5,893 nucleotides of DNA from Bacteroidota bacterium (GCA_023412755.1 JAEZCB010000095.1:1-5893), one strand, 5' to 3'. Shown: positions 1 through 5,893, counted from the first letter of the stretch. Notes: generated by a model not told the origin, from the letters alone. Made by a program: numbers and translations.

Positions 1-3000
1 CCGGAGTTGTTGTCCTGCTGGCTGTTTGGTGCACCAGGCACCCACTCGGCGCTCACGGCCGGGTTGAGTGTGGCCACAAGGAACTCGTTGTCCACCCAAT
101 GCAGCTTGTCACAGCTGGTGTGGATCGGGCGATCCGTACCCACTGGCACGCAGAAACCGTTGTTATTTGCCAGTGCGCTCACATTGCCATCGAAGGCACC
201 ATCGAAGTTGTTGCGGTTGTCTATGATGCGTGCAGGTGTGAAGGCATCCACGGGTGGGCCTGCTGTGCGCAGGATGTAGCCGCCGGTATCCCCGCTGCTC
301 ATGCCATCGCCGGCGCTGTCATACACGCGCAGTTCATAGCATCCGTTGGGCACCGTGCAGTTCTGGGTCACGATCGAGTTGCTCGGGTATGGGCCACCGC
401 TGCATACCACGTTGGTGGTTCCTTGGTCAAGGATCTCCCAGGTGGTCTCACCACCGTTATCATCTGTCTGCACCTCCAGGGTGAGCACGTAGGTCTCGCC
501 GGTGCTGCCCATACAAACGCAGTCGTTGTTCCAGGTATCATTGCTGGTGTTGGGATCGGCATCATCGCATGGTGCACCGGGAACATTGGGGCCTCCAGGA
601 ATGCCCAGGCAATCGAGCATTTCACCGGCGCAGCTGCAGTCCTCCTGATACACATCATTGATGGTCAGGGGGTTTTCATCATCGCAAGGTGAGCCAGGAA
701 CGGCAGGACCGCCGACCACGCCTTCGCAATCAGTGGCCACCCCGGCACATATACAGTCGGATCCCACTACATCCCCGGATGTGTCGGGGTCACTATCATC
801 GCATGCCGTTCCCGGTTCAGGACCACCTGGACATACATCCATGCAGTCATTCACGCCATCACCATCGCTATCCGTCCATGCATTCGCAGCCCCTGGTGTA
901 ACGCAGGCGAGTTGGAAGTCCGCGCTGTTCTCGTCAGTATCAATGCCGTCTGGTATCCGGGAAAGGCCAAGGCCGGTGAAGTTGCCCGGAATGGTGGTAG
1001 CGGAAGAACCTTCGGTGGTACTCATTGTACCACCGTAACTCATTTGATCCAATACAGTGCCATCCGAGGTTGCCAAACGAATGCCATCGGGGTTGCCATT
1101 CTGGAGAGCGGAAGCGACCGAAAGATCGCAGAAAGCCGCGGCATAATTGCCATAGCAGACCACGAAGTACCCGCCTGCTGGCAAGGAAACAGAAGGAAGA
1201 TCGACAGTGGAATAGGTGCTGCCATTGGCACCATTCACGAGGATGAGCTGGATGCCACTCAAAGAGACCGGATCGTTCCCATTGTTCATGATCTCGATGA
1301 ACTCTTCGGTGTCGATGCTGGGTTGATCATAATCCACTTCATTGATCACCAATGTGGGCGGCGGCGGCGGTGGATCACAATCCGGGGCGGCACCTGAAAC
1401 CTGTAGCAGGTCGCAAGGGGAAGAAAGCGCAACATCGAAAGCATCCGTTTCAGCGATGCCACTGATGATGATGGTGCCATCCGGGATCATGGAAGGATCA
1501 TCACCACCCACCGTGCCCGATGTTCCATTATTGATCACGGTAACGCCAGCCTGGGAACCTGTGTATGGAATGCTTACCGTATAGGTGCCATTATCACCAA
1601 CTGTCACTGCATCACATACCGCTTCTGGCTGTGACAGCACGATGCCGCAGGCGGGTGGGGCACAACCGCTGAAACTCGCACCTGTCAATTGTGTGCCGGG
1701 ACTGTATGCACTGCCTCCTGAACCCGTGGCCAGATGGTGCTGCACGAAACCTCCGGTGATGTCCGGGTCACGGGTGATCGAACGATCATTCCCACCTTCA
1801 CTCCCGTAGGTGTGGCTCACCACGAGGTTCTGGCCTGCATCATTGATGATGATATCATCGCCGGCATTGTTCAAACCCAGTTGACCGGTGGAAGCCGTCT
1901 GGACCAGCGCTCCGCCGAAAAGACCTGTAGGCGTTCCTCCGCCGAACACCACAATGGCACAACCAGCGGAGACCACCGTGCCATTGGGGAAGGTATGCCG
2001 CACGGTAACGGCATCACTCAAGGTCCAACCGGACATGTCCAGGTCCTCAGCACCGGAATTCACCAGCTCCACGAATTCATCCTGTGTTGAACTTACACTG
2101 CCATCACCGTTGGCATCACCACCTGTGGTGGCAGGATCCGCATGGATCTCATTGATCACGAGGTCGATCACAATAGGAGGATCGCAATCCGGTGCTGTTC
2201 CACTTACCACCAGGGCTTCGCATGGCGAACTGAACGTTACGGAATAGTCGTCGTTCTCACTGATGCCGCTGATCACGATGGTGCCATTGGCCACCGTGGC
2301 GGGATCATCACCACCCACGGTACCCGAGCCGCTGTTGTTGATCACTGTTACACCGGCCTCCGATACAGTGTAGGGGAGGCTGAGGTCATAGGTGTCTCCA
2401 TTTCCTGCGGTGATCGTGTTGCAGATGGCAGAGGGAGTGCCAGGTGCGATGCCGCAGGAGGGGCCAGACGTACCTGTGGTGAAGGTGAAGTCATCGATCA
2501 TGATCCGCTCTGTGGTCCCAGTGGCCACTACATGCACCCTGAAATATCCAGCAGGCATTGGTACGGGCGAGGGTACATTGAAACTGAAGGTCCTGTAATC
2601 CGAAGAATTATCAAGGAACGCGTTATCGATGGTGGTGATATATATCGGTTCGCTAACTCCAAAGACAGAGTAAAGTACATCGAAAGAAGGAGGGGGGTTG
2701 CCGTCCCATCGACGGACACTAAAGCCAAATTGGGCGATCGCCTCCGGTCCCCAGTAACTCGCACGCCATTGCACATTACTTGTATTGCTTAAACGCCATG
2801 CGTACGTGCCGTTGGTCCGGGGGTACCCGTCCTGGGTCCCAGCTGTCTCACGTAGAGCAGGGCCACCACTGAATTCCCAGTTGGCCACTTGGTAGATGTG
2901 GTTGTTCGCGTATGAATTGAGGCCAGCGGATCCCTGGATCCAATTGGTGGCATCATCGAAATCGATGGTGGTCTGCGCCTGACAGACCATGCCGGTCAGT

Positions 3001-3044
3001 AGCAAGATGAAGAAGAGGCCTCGCCTTATGGTCATAATGGTCAT
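1..3044 (-). CDS. Giant secreted lamin-tail-domain protein, N-terminal 1014 residues (C-terminus beyond window)
   Basis: A single minus-strand frame is open for 1014 codons from an ATG at 3044 to the window edge; an in-frame TAA lies just upstream. A second in-frame ATG at 3035 is an alternative start. Residues 1-24 form a Sec signal peptide (basic RR, hydrophobic LFFILLLTGMV, likely cut after CQAQ). Residues 25-190 look like a jelly-roll domain ending in RIMIDDFTF. Residues 197-290 and 466-563 are two copies of a Cys-bounded repeat (both contain AGVTVINN and SGTVGGDDP or GTVGGDDP). Each copy is followed by a lamin-tail domain, residues 295-460 (LVINEIHADP, DEFVELVNSG, GWTLSD) and 565-723 (LVINEVDYDQP, EEFIEIMNNG). 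A proline run, 558-563, joins the second repeat to its lamin-tail. Residues 724-850 hold a TSP3-like DSDGDGVNDC stretch and three 39-residue Cys/Asp repeats. Residues 850-928 form a beta-rich domain (ETTWEILD, GCYELRVYDSAGDGMSSGD), and 929-1014 begin another. The whole is probably extracellular; a T9SS tail would be expected past the left edge but is not visible. No enzyme active site is seen. Adhesin or surface scaffold is an inference; an extracellular-nuclease-type C-terminus is also possible. Confidence 0.93.
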   Translation of the reverse strand, partial: MTIMTIRRGLFFILLLTGMVCQAQTTIDFDDATNWIQGSAGLNSYANNHIYQVANWEFSGGPALRETAGTQDGYPRTNGTYAWRLSNTSNVQWRASYWGPEAIAQFGFSVRRWDGNPPPSFDVLYSVFGVSEPIYITTIDNAFLDNSSDYRTFSFNVPSPVPMPAGYFRVHVVATGTTERIMIDDFTFTTGTSGPSCGIAPGTPSAICNTITAGNGDTYDLSLPYTVSEAGVTVINNSGSGTVGGDDPATVANGTIVISGISENDDYSVTFSSPCEALVVSGTAPDCDPPIVIDLVINEIHADPATTGGDANGDGSVSSTQDEFVELVNSGAEDLDMSGWTLSDAVTVRHTFPNGTVVSAGCAIVVFGGGTPTGLFGGALVQTASTGQLGLNNAGDDIIINDAGQNLVVSHTYGSEGGNDRSITRDPDITGGFVQHHLATGSGGSAYSPGTQLTGASFSGCAPPACGIVLSQPEAVCDAVTVGDNGTYTVSIPYTGSQAGVTVINNGTSGTVGGDDPSMIPDGTIIISGIAETDAFDVALSSPCDLLQVSGAAPDCDPPPPPPTLVINEVDYDQPSIDTEEFIEIMNNGNDPVSLSGIQLILVNGANGSTYSTVDLPSVSLPAGGYFVVCYGNYAAAFCDLSVASALQNGNPDGIRLATSDGTVLDQMSYGGTMSTTEGSSATTIPGNFTGLGLSRIPDGIDTDENSADFQLACVTPGAANAWTDSDGDGVNDCMDVCPGGPEPGTACDDSDPDTSGDVVGSDCICAGVATDCEGVVGGPAVPGSPCDDENPLTINDVYQEDCSCAGEMLDCLGIPGGPNVPGAPCDDADPNTSNDTWNNDCVCMGSTGETYVLTLEVQTDDNGGETTWEILDQGTTNVVCSGGPYPSNSIVTQNCTVPNGCYELRVYDSAGDGMSSGDTGGYILRTAGPPVDAFTPARIIDNRNNFDGAFDGNVSALANNNGFCVPVGTDRPIHTSCDKLHWVDNEFLVATLNPAVSAEWVPGAPNSQQDNNS
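495..845 (-). repeat. Three tandem 39-residue Cys/Asp repeats (117-bp period)
   Basis: Residues 734-772, 773-811 and 812-850 are three in-register units with an exact period of 39 residues. Aligned cysteines fall at 734/773/812, 748/787/826, 764/803/842 and 766/805/844. The consensus is C...GGP.(E/A/N)(P/V)PG..CDD..P.T..D.....DC.C.G. Unit 1 is entered from a TSP3-like DSDGDGVND stretch. Four conserved cysteines per unit suggest two disulphides, and the clustered Asp residues suggest calcium binding; both are inferences. The repeats probably form a rigid stalk between the lamin-tail and C-terminal domains. Confidence 0.9.
1356..1649 (-). repeat. Copy 2 of Cys-bounded repeat plus proline linker (residues 466-563)
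   Basis: This is the second copy of the segment above, at a fixed offset of 269 residues. The two copies keep 17 identical bases at 1495-1511 and 2302-2318, while other parts have drifted. This copy ends in six prolines (1356-1373, mostly CCG codons), where copy 1 ends in PPIVID, so the linker to the next lamin-tail domain has expanded. Confidence 0.85.
2175..2456 (-). repeat. Copy 1 of Cys-bounded 94-residue repeat (residues 197-290)
   Basis: This is the first copy of a duplicated protein segment. It starts with CGIAPG and ends with CDPP. The core AGVTVINN...SGTVGGDDP...NGTIVISGI...SSPC...VSG.APDCDPP is strongly conserved with the copy 807 bp further along the gene (269 residues). It looks like a small beta-sandwich with a C-terminal cysteine pair; I do not recognise a named family. 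Confidence 0.85.
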
Positions 3045-3207
3045 TGTTGAATGGATTGGTTTTCGGAAGGGGTTGCAAAGGAAGTGGAAGTTTACGCACC
3101 GTGGGTTAAAATGTGGTTACCTATACTTATCATTATGCCTGCCACCATTGTAACCCGATCCAGTTCATTTCCCGTTCACAAAATGTGTATAAACCGACCG
3201 TAAAAAA
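3045..3207. other. Intergenic stretch upstream of the giant secreted gene, no gene seen
   Basis: This AT-richer stretch lies between the divergent secreted gene and the RNA promoter candidate. It must hold the minus-strand promoter, but I find no exact TAnnTTTG on that strand. The nearest is TTCCTTTG (minus strand, 3083-3076), 31 bp before the ATG, without a convincing -33 partner. No ribosome-binding purine run precedes the ATG, which is usual in Bacteroidetes. Short open frames here have no recognisable protein features. Confidence 0.5.
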
Positions 3208-3240
3208 TTTGACTTCCGCGTTGTTACCTGGATACTTTCG
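3208..3240 (+). promoter_or_regulatory. Candidate Bacteroidetes-type promoter (-33 TTTG, -7 TACTTTCG)
   Basis: TTTG at 3208-3211 and TACTTTCG at 3233-3240 are 25 bp apart start to start. That matches the known Bacteroidetes sigma-70 layout (TTTG and TAnnTTTG) with one mismatch in the -7 box. An A/T run at 3201-3210 sits directly upstream, as at strong stable-RNA promoters. The expected start of transcription is about 3245-3248, just before the paired region described below. No start codon with a plausible protein follows nearby, so the product would be an RNA or a long leader. Confidence 0.5.
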
Positions 3241-3245
3241 CCCTT

Positions 3246-3537
3246 ACCAACGTTCCTTGAGGCTGGGTCTCGGCCCAACAGTCCTGATAAGAAAGGTGAA
3301 GAATACCTGTCGTGGGGTTCGCTGAAAAGTGTTCCCGGCCTGGTAAGAGGTTCCAACGCAGATCCTTCGGGCAAGTGCCAGTCGCTTGCCGGCCGTTCCA
3401 AAGGGACAATTACCACGGATCCATCCACGGATGCGATCTAGGGGAAGCCTCGGTAGGGAATAAGGCTTTCGATCGGGCCACGGCCTTATCGGATGGGAGC
3501 GGGGATCATCGGATCGGTGGTTCCCGCTCTGCTTTTT
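3246..3537 (+). ncRNA. Candidate structured RNA or long leader, family unknown
   Basis: A promoter-like element and a terminator-like hairpin bracket about 290 bases rich in nested complementarity. A long-range stem pairs 3253-3264 with 3446-3460: GAGGCT with AGCCTC, two U-G pairs, then TTCC with GGAA across a 3-base bulge. Inside it are a hairpin at 3264-3277 (TGGGT/GCCCA), a hairpin at 3294-3308 (AGGTG/TACCT, loop AAGAA), a helix CGTGG 3311-3315 with CCACG 3413-3417, a helix CGGCC 3336-3340 with GGCCG 3391-3395, and a hairpin 3370-3390 (GGCAAGT/GCTTGCC). After it come a hairpin 3460-3489 (ATAAGGC/GCCTTAT) and the terminator. Two of these helices share end bases (3264 and 3460), so not all pairs form at once. 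I looked for RNase P, tmRNA, SRP RNA and tRNA signatures and saw none. A 6S-type RNA cannot be excluded. No protein in any frame here looks real. It could equally be the 5' leader of the gene at 3586. Confidence 0.45.
3497..3537 (+). terminator. Rho-independent terminator-like hairpin with T tract
   Basis: GAGCGGGGA at 3497-3505 pairs with TTCCCGCTC at 3521-3529 (nine pairs, one G-U), enclosing a 15-base loop. Five T residues follow at 3533-3537 after a 3-base spacer. The T tract is on the plus strand only, so it would stop plus-strand transcription, 48 bp before the next start codon. There is no convincing coding region just upstream, which implies a non-coding transcript or an attenuated leader. 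Confidence 0.55.
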
Positions 3538-3558
3538 CCCCAGTTCCCTTTTTCCTTT

Positions 3559-3566
3559 CATCTTTG
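3559..3566 (+). promoter_or_regulatory. Weak -7-like element for the T9SS protein gene
   Basis: CATCTTTG differs from TAnnTTTG at one defined position and ends 19 bp before the ATG at 3586. The only material at -33 spacing is the T tract of the preceding terminator, so support is weak. If this promoter is not real, the gene depends on readthrough of the upstream leader. Confidence 0.25.
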
Positions 3567-3585
3567 GCTTCATACTCCATTGATC

Positions 3586-4533
3586 ATGAAGAGGATCCTT
3601 ACCCTTATTCTTCCATGTGCCCTTTCTGCTGCGGCCCAGGATACATTGTTCCACACGGGTTTCCAGGAAGAACCATACCCGTTCCAGCTCAACACCACTG
3701 ATGCCGGATCTCAAATGTCCGGGGCCAATACTTGGTTGATCAATGCCATCTACACAGGTGGCAGCGGCGATGTGGATTGCATGGGCTTCCCGATCGGGTT
3801 CACCGTGCCCAATACAGCCGCGCAGCCTACAGGGATCCCCGATGCGAATGGAGCGTACATGCATATCGCAAGCACTGAGGCCGTTGCGGACGGTATCCTC
3901 AATGCATCTTTCGCAGCTGCAGATGGATTCTGCACCGATCCAGGTTCTCACTTCAGCAGGATGGAACAGGACCTGAACACCGTGGGCATGACGAACACCT
4001 CCTTATCGTTCTGGTGGTTATGCAACGGTGGCTCCCAGAGTTTCGGAGAAGTGCACTACAGCACGAATGGAGGCACCACATGGAACCTGATCACAGCACC
4101 GTTCGCGCAATACAACGGCCAGGCCAGTTGGGTGGAGCAGACCATCGCGCTGCCGGAGTTCAATGGTCAGGAAACGCTGCGATTCGGTTTCCGCTTCGTG
4201 AACAACAGTTCACTTTCCGGTGGAAGCGATCCCAGCTTCGGTGTGGACGAGATCCTGGTGACCGCTGATGAGATCAACGTAGGCATCGGCCACAATAGCC
4301 AGGAACAAGTGGAAGTGTCGCAAGATCCCCAAGGGAGTTGGTCCATACGCGCAACAAGCACCATTCAGCATGTGATGGTACACGATGTTCTGGGCCATGC
4401 GTTGAACAGTGCCATGATCTCGATCCATGATGCGCAGGCGATCGTGCATATGGAAGGCCATGGTACAGGATGTTACATCATCACCGTGTCCACAGACAAA
4501 GGCCAGCATTCGGTGCGCGTTCTCCAGCCTTGA
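3586..4533 (+). CDS. T9SS-exported jelly-roll protein (315 aa)
   Basis: The start at 3586 is chosen because it begins a clear signal peptide (MKRILTLILPCALSAAAQ, likely cut after AAAQ); the frame is open upstream to 3493, but that extension has no signal-like character. Residues 19-227 look like a concanavalin-like jelly-roll domain of the choice-of-anchor or MAM type seen in Bacteroidetes surface proteins. Typical parts are HTGFQEEPYPFQ near the N-terminus, SLSFWWLC at 139-146, VHYSTNGGTTWNLI at 156-169, and the closing FGVDEILVT at 218-226. Residues about 240-315 match the T9SS type A sorting domain, with VMVHDVLGHAL at 263-273 and GTGCYIITVSTDKG at 293-306, ending SVRVLQP. Such tails direct export across the outer membrane and are usually cleaved, leaving the protein secreted or surface-bound. 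The usual NP turn at the start of the tail is replaced by SQDPQGSWSI. The ligand is unknown; no catalytic motif is seen. No Shine-Dalgarno sequence precedes the ATG. Confidence 0.9.
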   Translation: MKRILTLILPCALSAAAQDTLFHTGFQEEPYPFQLNTTDAGSQMSGANTWLINAIYTGGSGDVDCMGFPIGFTVPNTAAQPTGIPDANGAYMHIASTEAVADGILNASFAAADGFCTDPGSHFSRMEQDLNTVGMTNTSLSFWWLCNGGSQSFGEVHYSTNGGTTWNLITAPFAQYNGQASWVEQTIALPEFNGQETLRFGFRFVNNSSLSGGSDPSFGVDEILVTADEINVGIGHNSQEQVEVSQDPQGSWSIRATSTIQHVMVHDVLGHALNSAMISIHDAQAIVHMEGHGTGCYIITVSTDKGQHSVRVLQP

Positions 4534-4545
4534 GACGGCCGGAAA

Positions 4546-4610
4546 CCACGATCAATTCATACATCCTTCATGATCGGTCAATGTCTCTGCAGGGACACGA
4601 TCGATCGTGG
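4546..4610. repeat. Inverted repeat CCACGATC / GATCGTGG between the T9SS and phoH-like genes
   Basis: Perfect 8-bp arms lie at 4546-4553 and 4603-4610 with 49 bp between them. A smaller near-palindrome (GTCTCTGCAGGGAC, 4583-4596) sits inside. No T tract follows, so it is not a standard terminator. It could be a weak mRNA 3' structure or chance in GATC-rich sequence. Confidence 0.4.
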
Positions 4611-4654
4611 ATAAGTGCGGACCGGCGATCCACCGGCACGCGCATCCACGCGGA

Positions 4655-4662
4655 TACTTTTG
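4655..4662 (+). promoter_or_regulatory. Candidate -7 element of the phoH-like gene (TACTTTTG)
   Basis: TACTTTTG is an exact match to the Bacteroidetes -7 consensus TAnnTTTG and ends 22 bp before the ATG at 4685, implying a short 5' UTR of about 15 bases. No TTG-type -33 box is visible upstream in the GC-rich sequence, so the promoter would be weak or dependent on other factors. Confidence 0.45.
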
Positions 4663-4684
4663 GTCAACCCCGTTCATTGAGCGA

Positions 4685-5893
4685 ATGAAGAAGAAAGACC
4701 GGAAGATCTTCGTGCTGGATACCTCAGTTATCCTGTACGACCACTCGGCGATCGCCAACTTCCAAGAGCATGATGTGGCCATACCCATACAAGTGCTGGA
4801 AGAACTCGATACCTTCAAAAAAGGCAACGATACCATAAACTTCGAAGCACGCGAATTCATACGTCACCTGGATGATATAGCGAAGAAGGACCTGCTAACG
4901 GATTGGATCCCCTTGAACGGCCCCACAAAAGGGCGGTTGAAGGTGGTGGCCAAGCATGATCTTAATGGCGTGGATGCCACCAAGATCTTCGATGATGAGA
5001 AGAACGACCACCAGATCCTCAATGCCACACTCACCCTGCAACGGCAGAACAAGGATCGCAAGGTGGTGCTCGTCACCAAAGACATTGCGCTGCGGTTGAA
5101 GGCAAAGAGCCTCAACATCCCTTCAGAGGATTACCTGACCGGTAAGGTGCGCGATGTGAGCGAACAACTCTACACGGGACGCACGGTGATCGAGGACCTC
5201 GATGAAGAGAAGATCGACAGGTTGTTCGCTGAGAACAGTCTTTCCGCGGAAGAATTAGGCTTTCAGCGGCCCAAGGGCAACCATTTCTTCATACTCAAAC
5301 AGAAGAAGAAGAGCATCCTTGCCAAATACGATCCACGTCGTGGCATGGTGGACCGCGTGGAGAAGCACAGCGTATTCGGCATAGGGCCGAAGAATGCCGA
5401 ACAGGCCCTTGCCATGAGCGCCCTCCTGGACCCGGAGATCAAGCTCGTTACCTTGCAGGGTGCCGCCGGAACTGGAAAGACCTTGCTGGCACTGGCCTGC
5501 GCGTTGGAGCAGCGCCGGGAATACCGGCAGATCTACGTCACACGGCCGGTGGTTCCTTTGAGCAACAAGGATATCGGCTATCTGCCCGGCGATATCCAAA
5601 GCAAACTCGATCCCTACATGCAGCCGCTATGGGATAATCTGAAACTGATCAAAGGTCAGTTCGAGAAGCATGATTCCACCCCGAAGCGGATCGATGAGAT
5701 GCTGGAGAACGAGAAGATCGCGATCGCCCCGCTGGCCTATATCCGAGGTCGAAGCCTTAGCAATATATTCTTCATCGTGGATGAGGCCCACACCCTGACG
5801 CCTCTGGAGATCAAGACCGTGATAAGCAGGGCGGGAGAGGGCACCAAGATCGTTTTCACCGGCGATGTGCACCAGATCGATACGCCTTTCCTC
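4685..5893 (+). CDS. PIN-domain PhoH family ATPase (PhoH2/YlaK type), C-terminus beyond window
   Basis: This frame is open for 403 codons to the window edge. The start MKKKDRKIFVLDTSVILYD fits the family. Residues 8-135 are a PIN nuclease domain; the likely metal-binding acids are D12 (VLDTSV), E40 (VLEELD), D108 (KNDHQIL) and D133 (VTKDIALR). A linker follows, and from about 235 on lies a PhoH ATPase domain. It has Walker A GAAGTGKT (259-266), the family segment YVTRPVVPLSNKDIGYLPGD (284-303), Walker B IFFIVDEAH (361-369) and FTGDVHQID (391-399). All key residues are present. PIN-PhoH proteins are usually about 440-460 residues, so roughly the last 40-60 are missing. Studied PhoH2 proteins couple ATP-dependent RNA unwinding to RNA cleavage in the cytoplasm; the same is inferred here. 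It lies 151 bp after the T9SS gene on the same strand, with its own -7 motif, and is probably a separate transcription unit. A PhoAT-like antitoxin partner is not evident. Confidence 0.95.
   Translation, partial: MKKKDRKIFVLDTSVILYDHSAIANFQEHDVAIPIQVLEELDTFKKGNDTINFEAREFIRHLDDIAKKDLLTDWIPLNGPTKGRLKVVAKHDLNGVDATKIFDDEKNDHQILNATLTLQRQNKDRKVVLVTKDIALRLKAKSLNIPSEDYLTGKVRDVSEQLYTGRTVIEDLDEEKIDRLFAENSLSAEELGFQRPKGNHFFILKQKKKSILAKYDPRRGMVDRVEKHSVFGIGPKNAEQALAMSALLDPEIKLVTLQGAAGTGKTLLALACALEQRREYRQIYVTRPVVPLSNKDIGYLPGDIQSKLDPYMQPLWDNLKLIKGQFEKHDSTPKRIDEMLENEKIAIAPLAYIRGRSLSNIFFIVDEAHTLTPLEIKTVISRAGEGTKIVFTGDVHQIDTPFL

Noticed and set aside
1356..1373. CCG run as a phase-variable tract
   Set aside because: It is a triplet repeat encoding prolines, so length changes would not shift the frame; it is best read as a flexible linker.
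99..2792. Several long plus-strand ORFs (for example 99-692, 912-1397, 2142-2792)
   Set aside because: All lie opposite the continuous 1014-codon minus-strand frame with clear domains; their products have no recognisable features and are shadows.
3511..3529. T-box-like segment (GGTGGTTCCCGC) in the terminator hairpin
   Set aside because: It only loosely resembles the T-box GGTGG-ACC core, no aminoacyl-tRNA synthetase or amino acid gene follows, and T-boxes are not expected in this phylum.
3246..3537. RNase P RNA, tmRNA or SRP RNA
   Set aside because: I see neither the GAGGAAAGTC core of RNase P, nor the tRNA-like ends of tmRNA, nor the GGAAGGAAGCAGC loop of SRP RNA, on either strand.
3244..3951. 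235-codon minus-strand ORF across the intergenic region and the T9SS gene start
   Set aside because: It overlaps the well-supported T9SS gene on the opposite strand, has no recognisable domain or signal, and its intergenic part is explained better by paired RNA segments.
4470..4688. Small plus-strand ORF whose stop overlaps the phoH-like start (ATGA), recalling PhoAT-PhoH2 toxin-antitoxin pairs
   Set aside because: It begins inside the T9SS gene in another frame, its product is Arg/Ser/His-rich as expected of an off-frame translation, and the best promoter motif (4655) lies inside it. The overlap alone is not enough support.

Overview
The window looks like chromosomal DNA of a Bacteroidota bacterium, most likely a Flavobacteriales-like lineage with fairly high GC. 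Three things point there. There is a secreted protein with a type IX secretion (T9SS) type A tail. There is a very large secreted protein built from lamin-tail domains and Cys/Asp-rich repeats, an architecture I associate with this phylum. The promoter-like motifs fit the Bacteroidetes -33/-7 pattern (TTTG and TAnnTTTG), and Shine-Dalgarno sequences are absent.

Layout. Positions 1-3044 are one uninterrupted minus-strand reading frame of 1014 codons. It starts at 3044, runs off the left edge, and encodes the N-terminal part of a giant exported multidomain protein. Its domain order is signal peptide, jelly-roll-like domain, two copies of a (repeat + lamin-tail) module, three 39-residue Cys/Asp repeats, a beta-rich domain, and the start of a further domain. 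Positions 3045-3585 are a 541-bp divergent intergenic region. Its right part, about 3246-3537, has a promoter-like element, many nested complementary segments and a terminator-like hairpin with a T tract. I read it as a candidate structured RNA or long leader that I cannot assign to a known family. Positions 3586-4533 encode a 315-residue T9SS-exported jelly-roll protein on the plus strand. Positions 4534-4684 are a 151-bp gap with an inverted repeat and a good -7 motif. Positions 4685-5893 hold the first 403 codons of a PIN-PhoH ATPase (PhoH2/YlaK type), cut by the right edge.

How the parts relate. The two secreted proteins are divergently transcribed and both start with an adhesion-like beta-sandwich domain, so both are probably cell-surface or extracellular proteins. 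The PhoH-type protein is a cytoplasmic RNA-metabolism enzyme and looks functionally unrelated to them. I see no CRISPR array, tRNA, rRNA or insertion sequence. The feature most worth following up is the candidate RNA in the divergent intergenic region.
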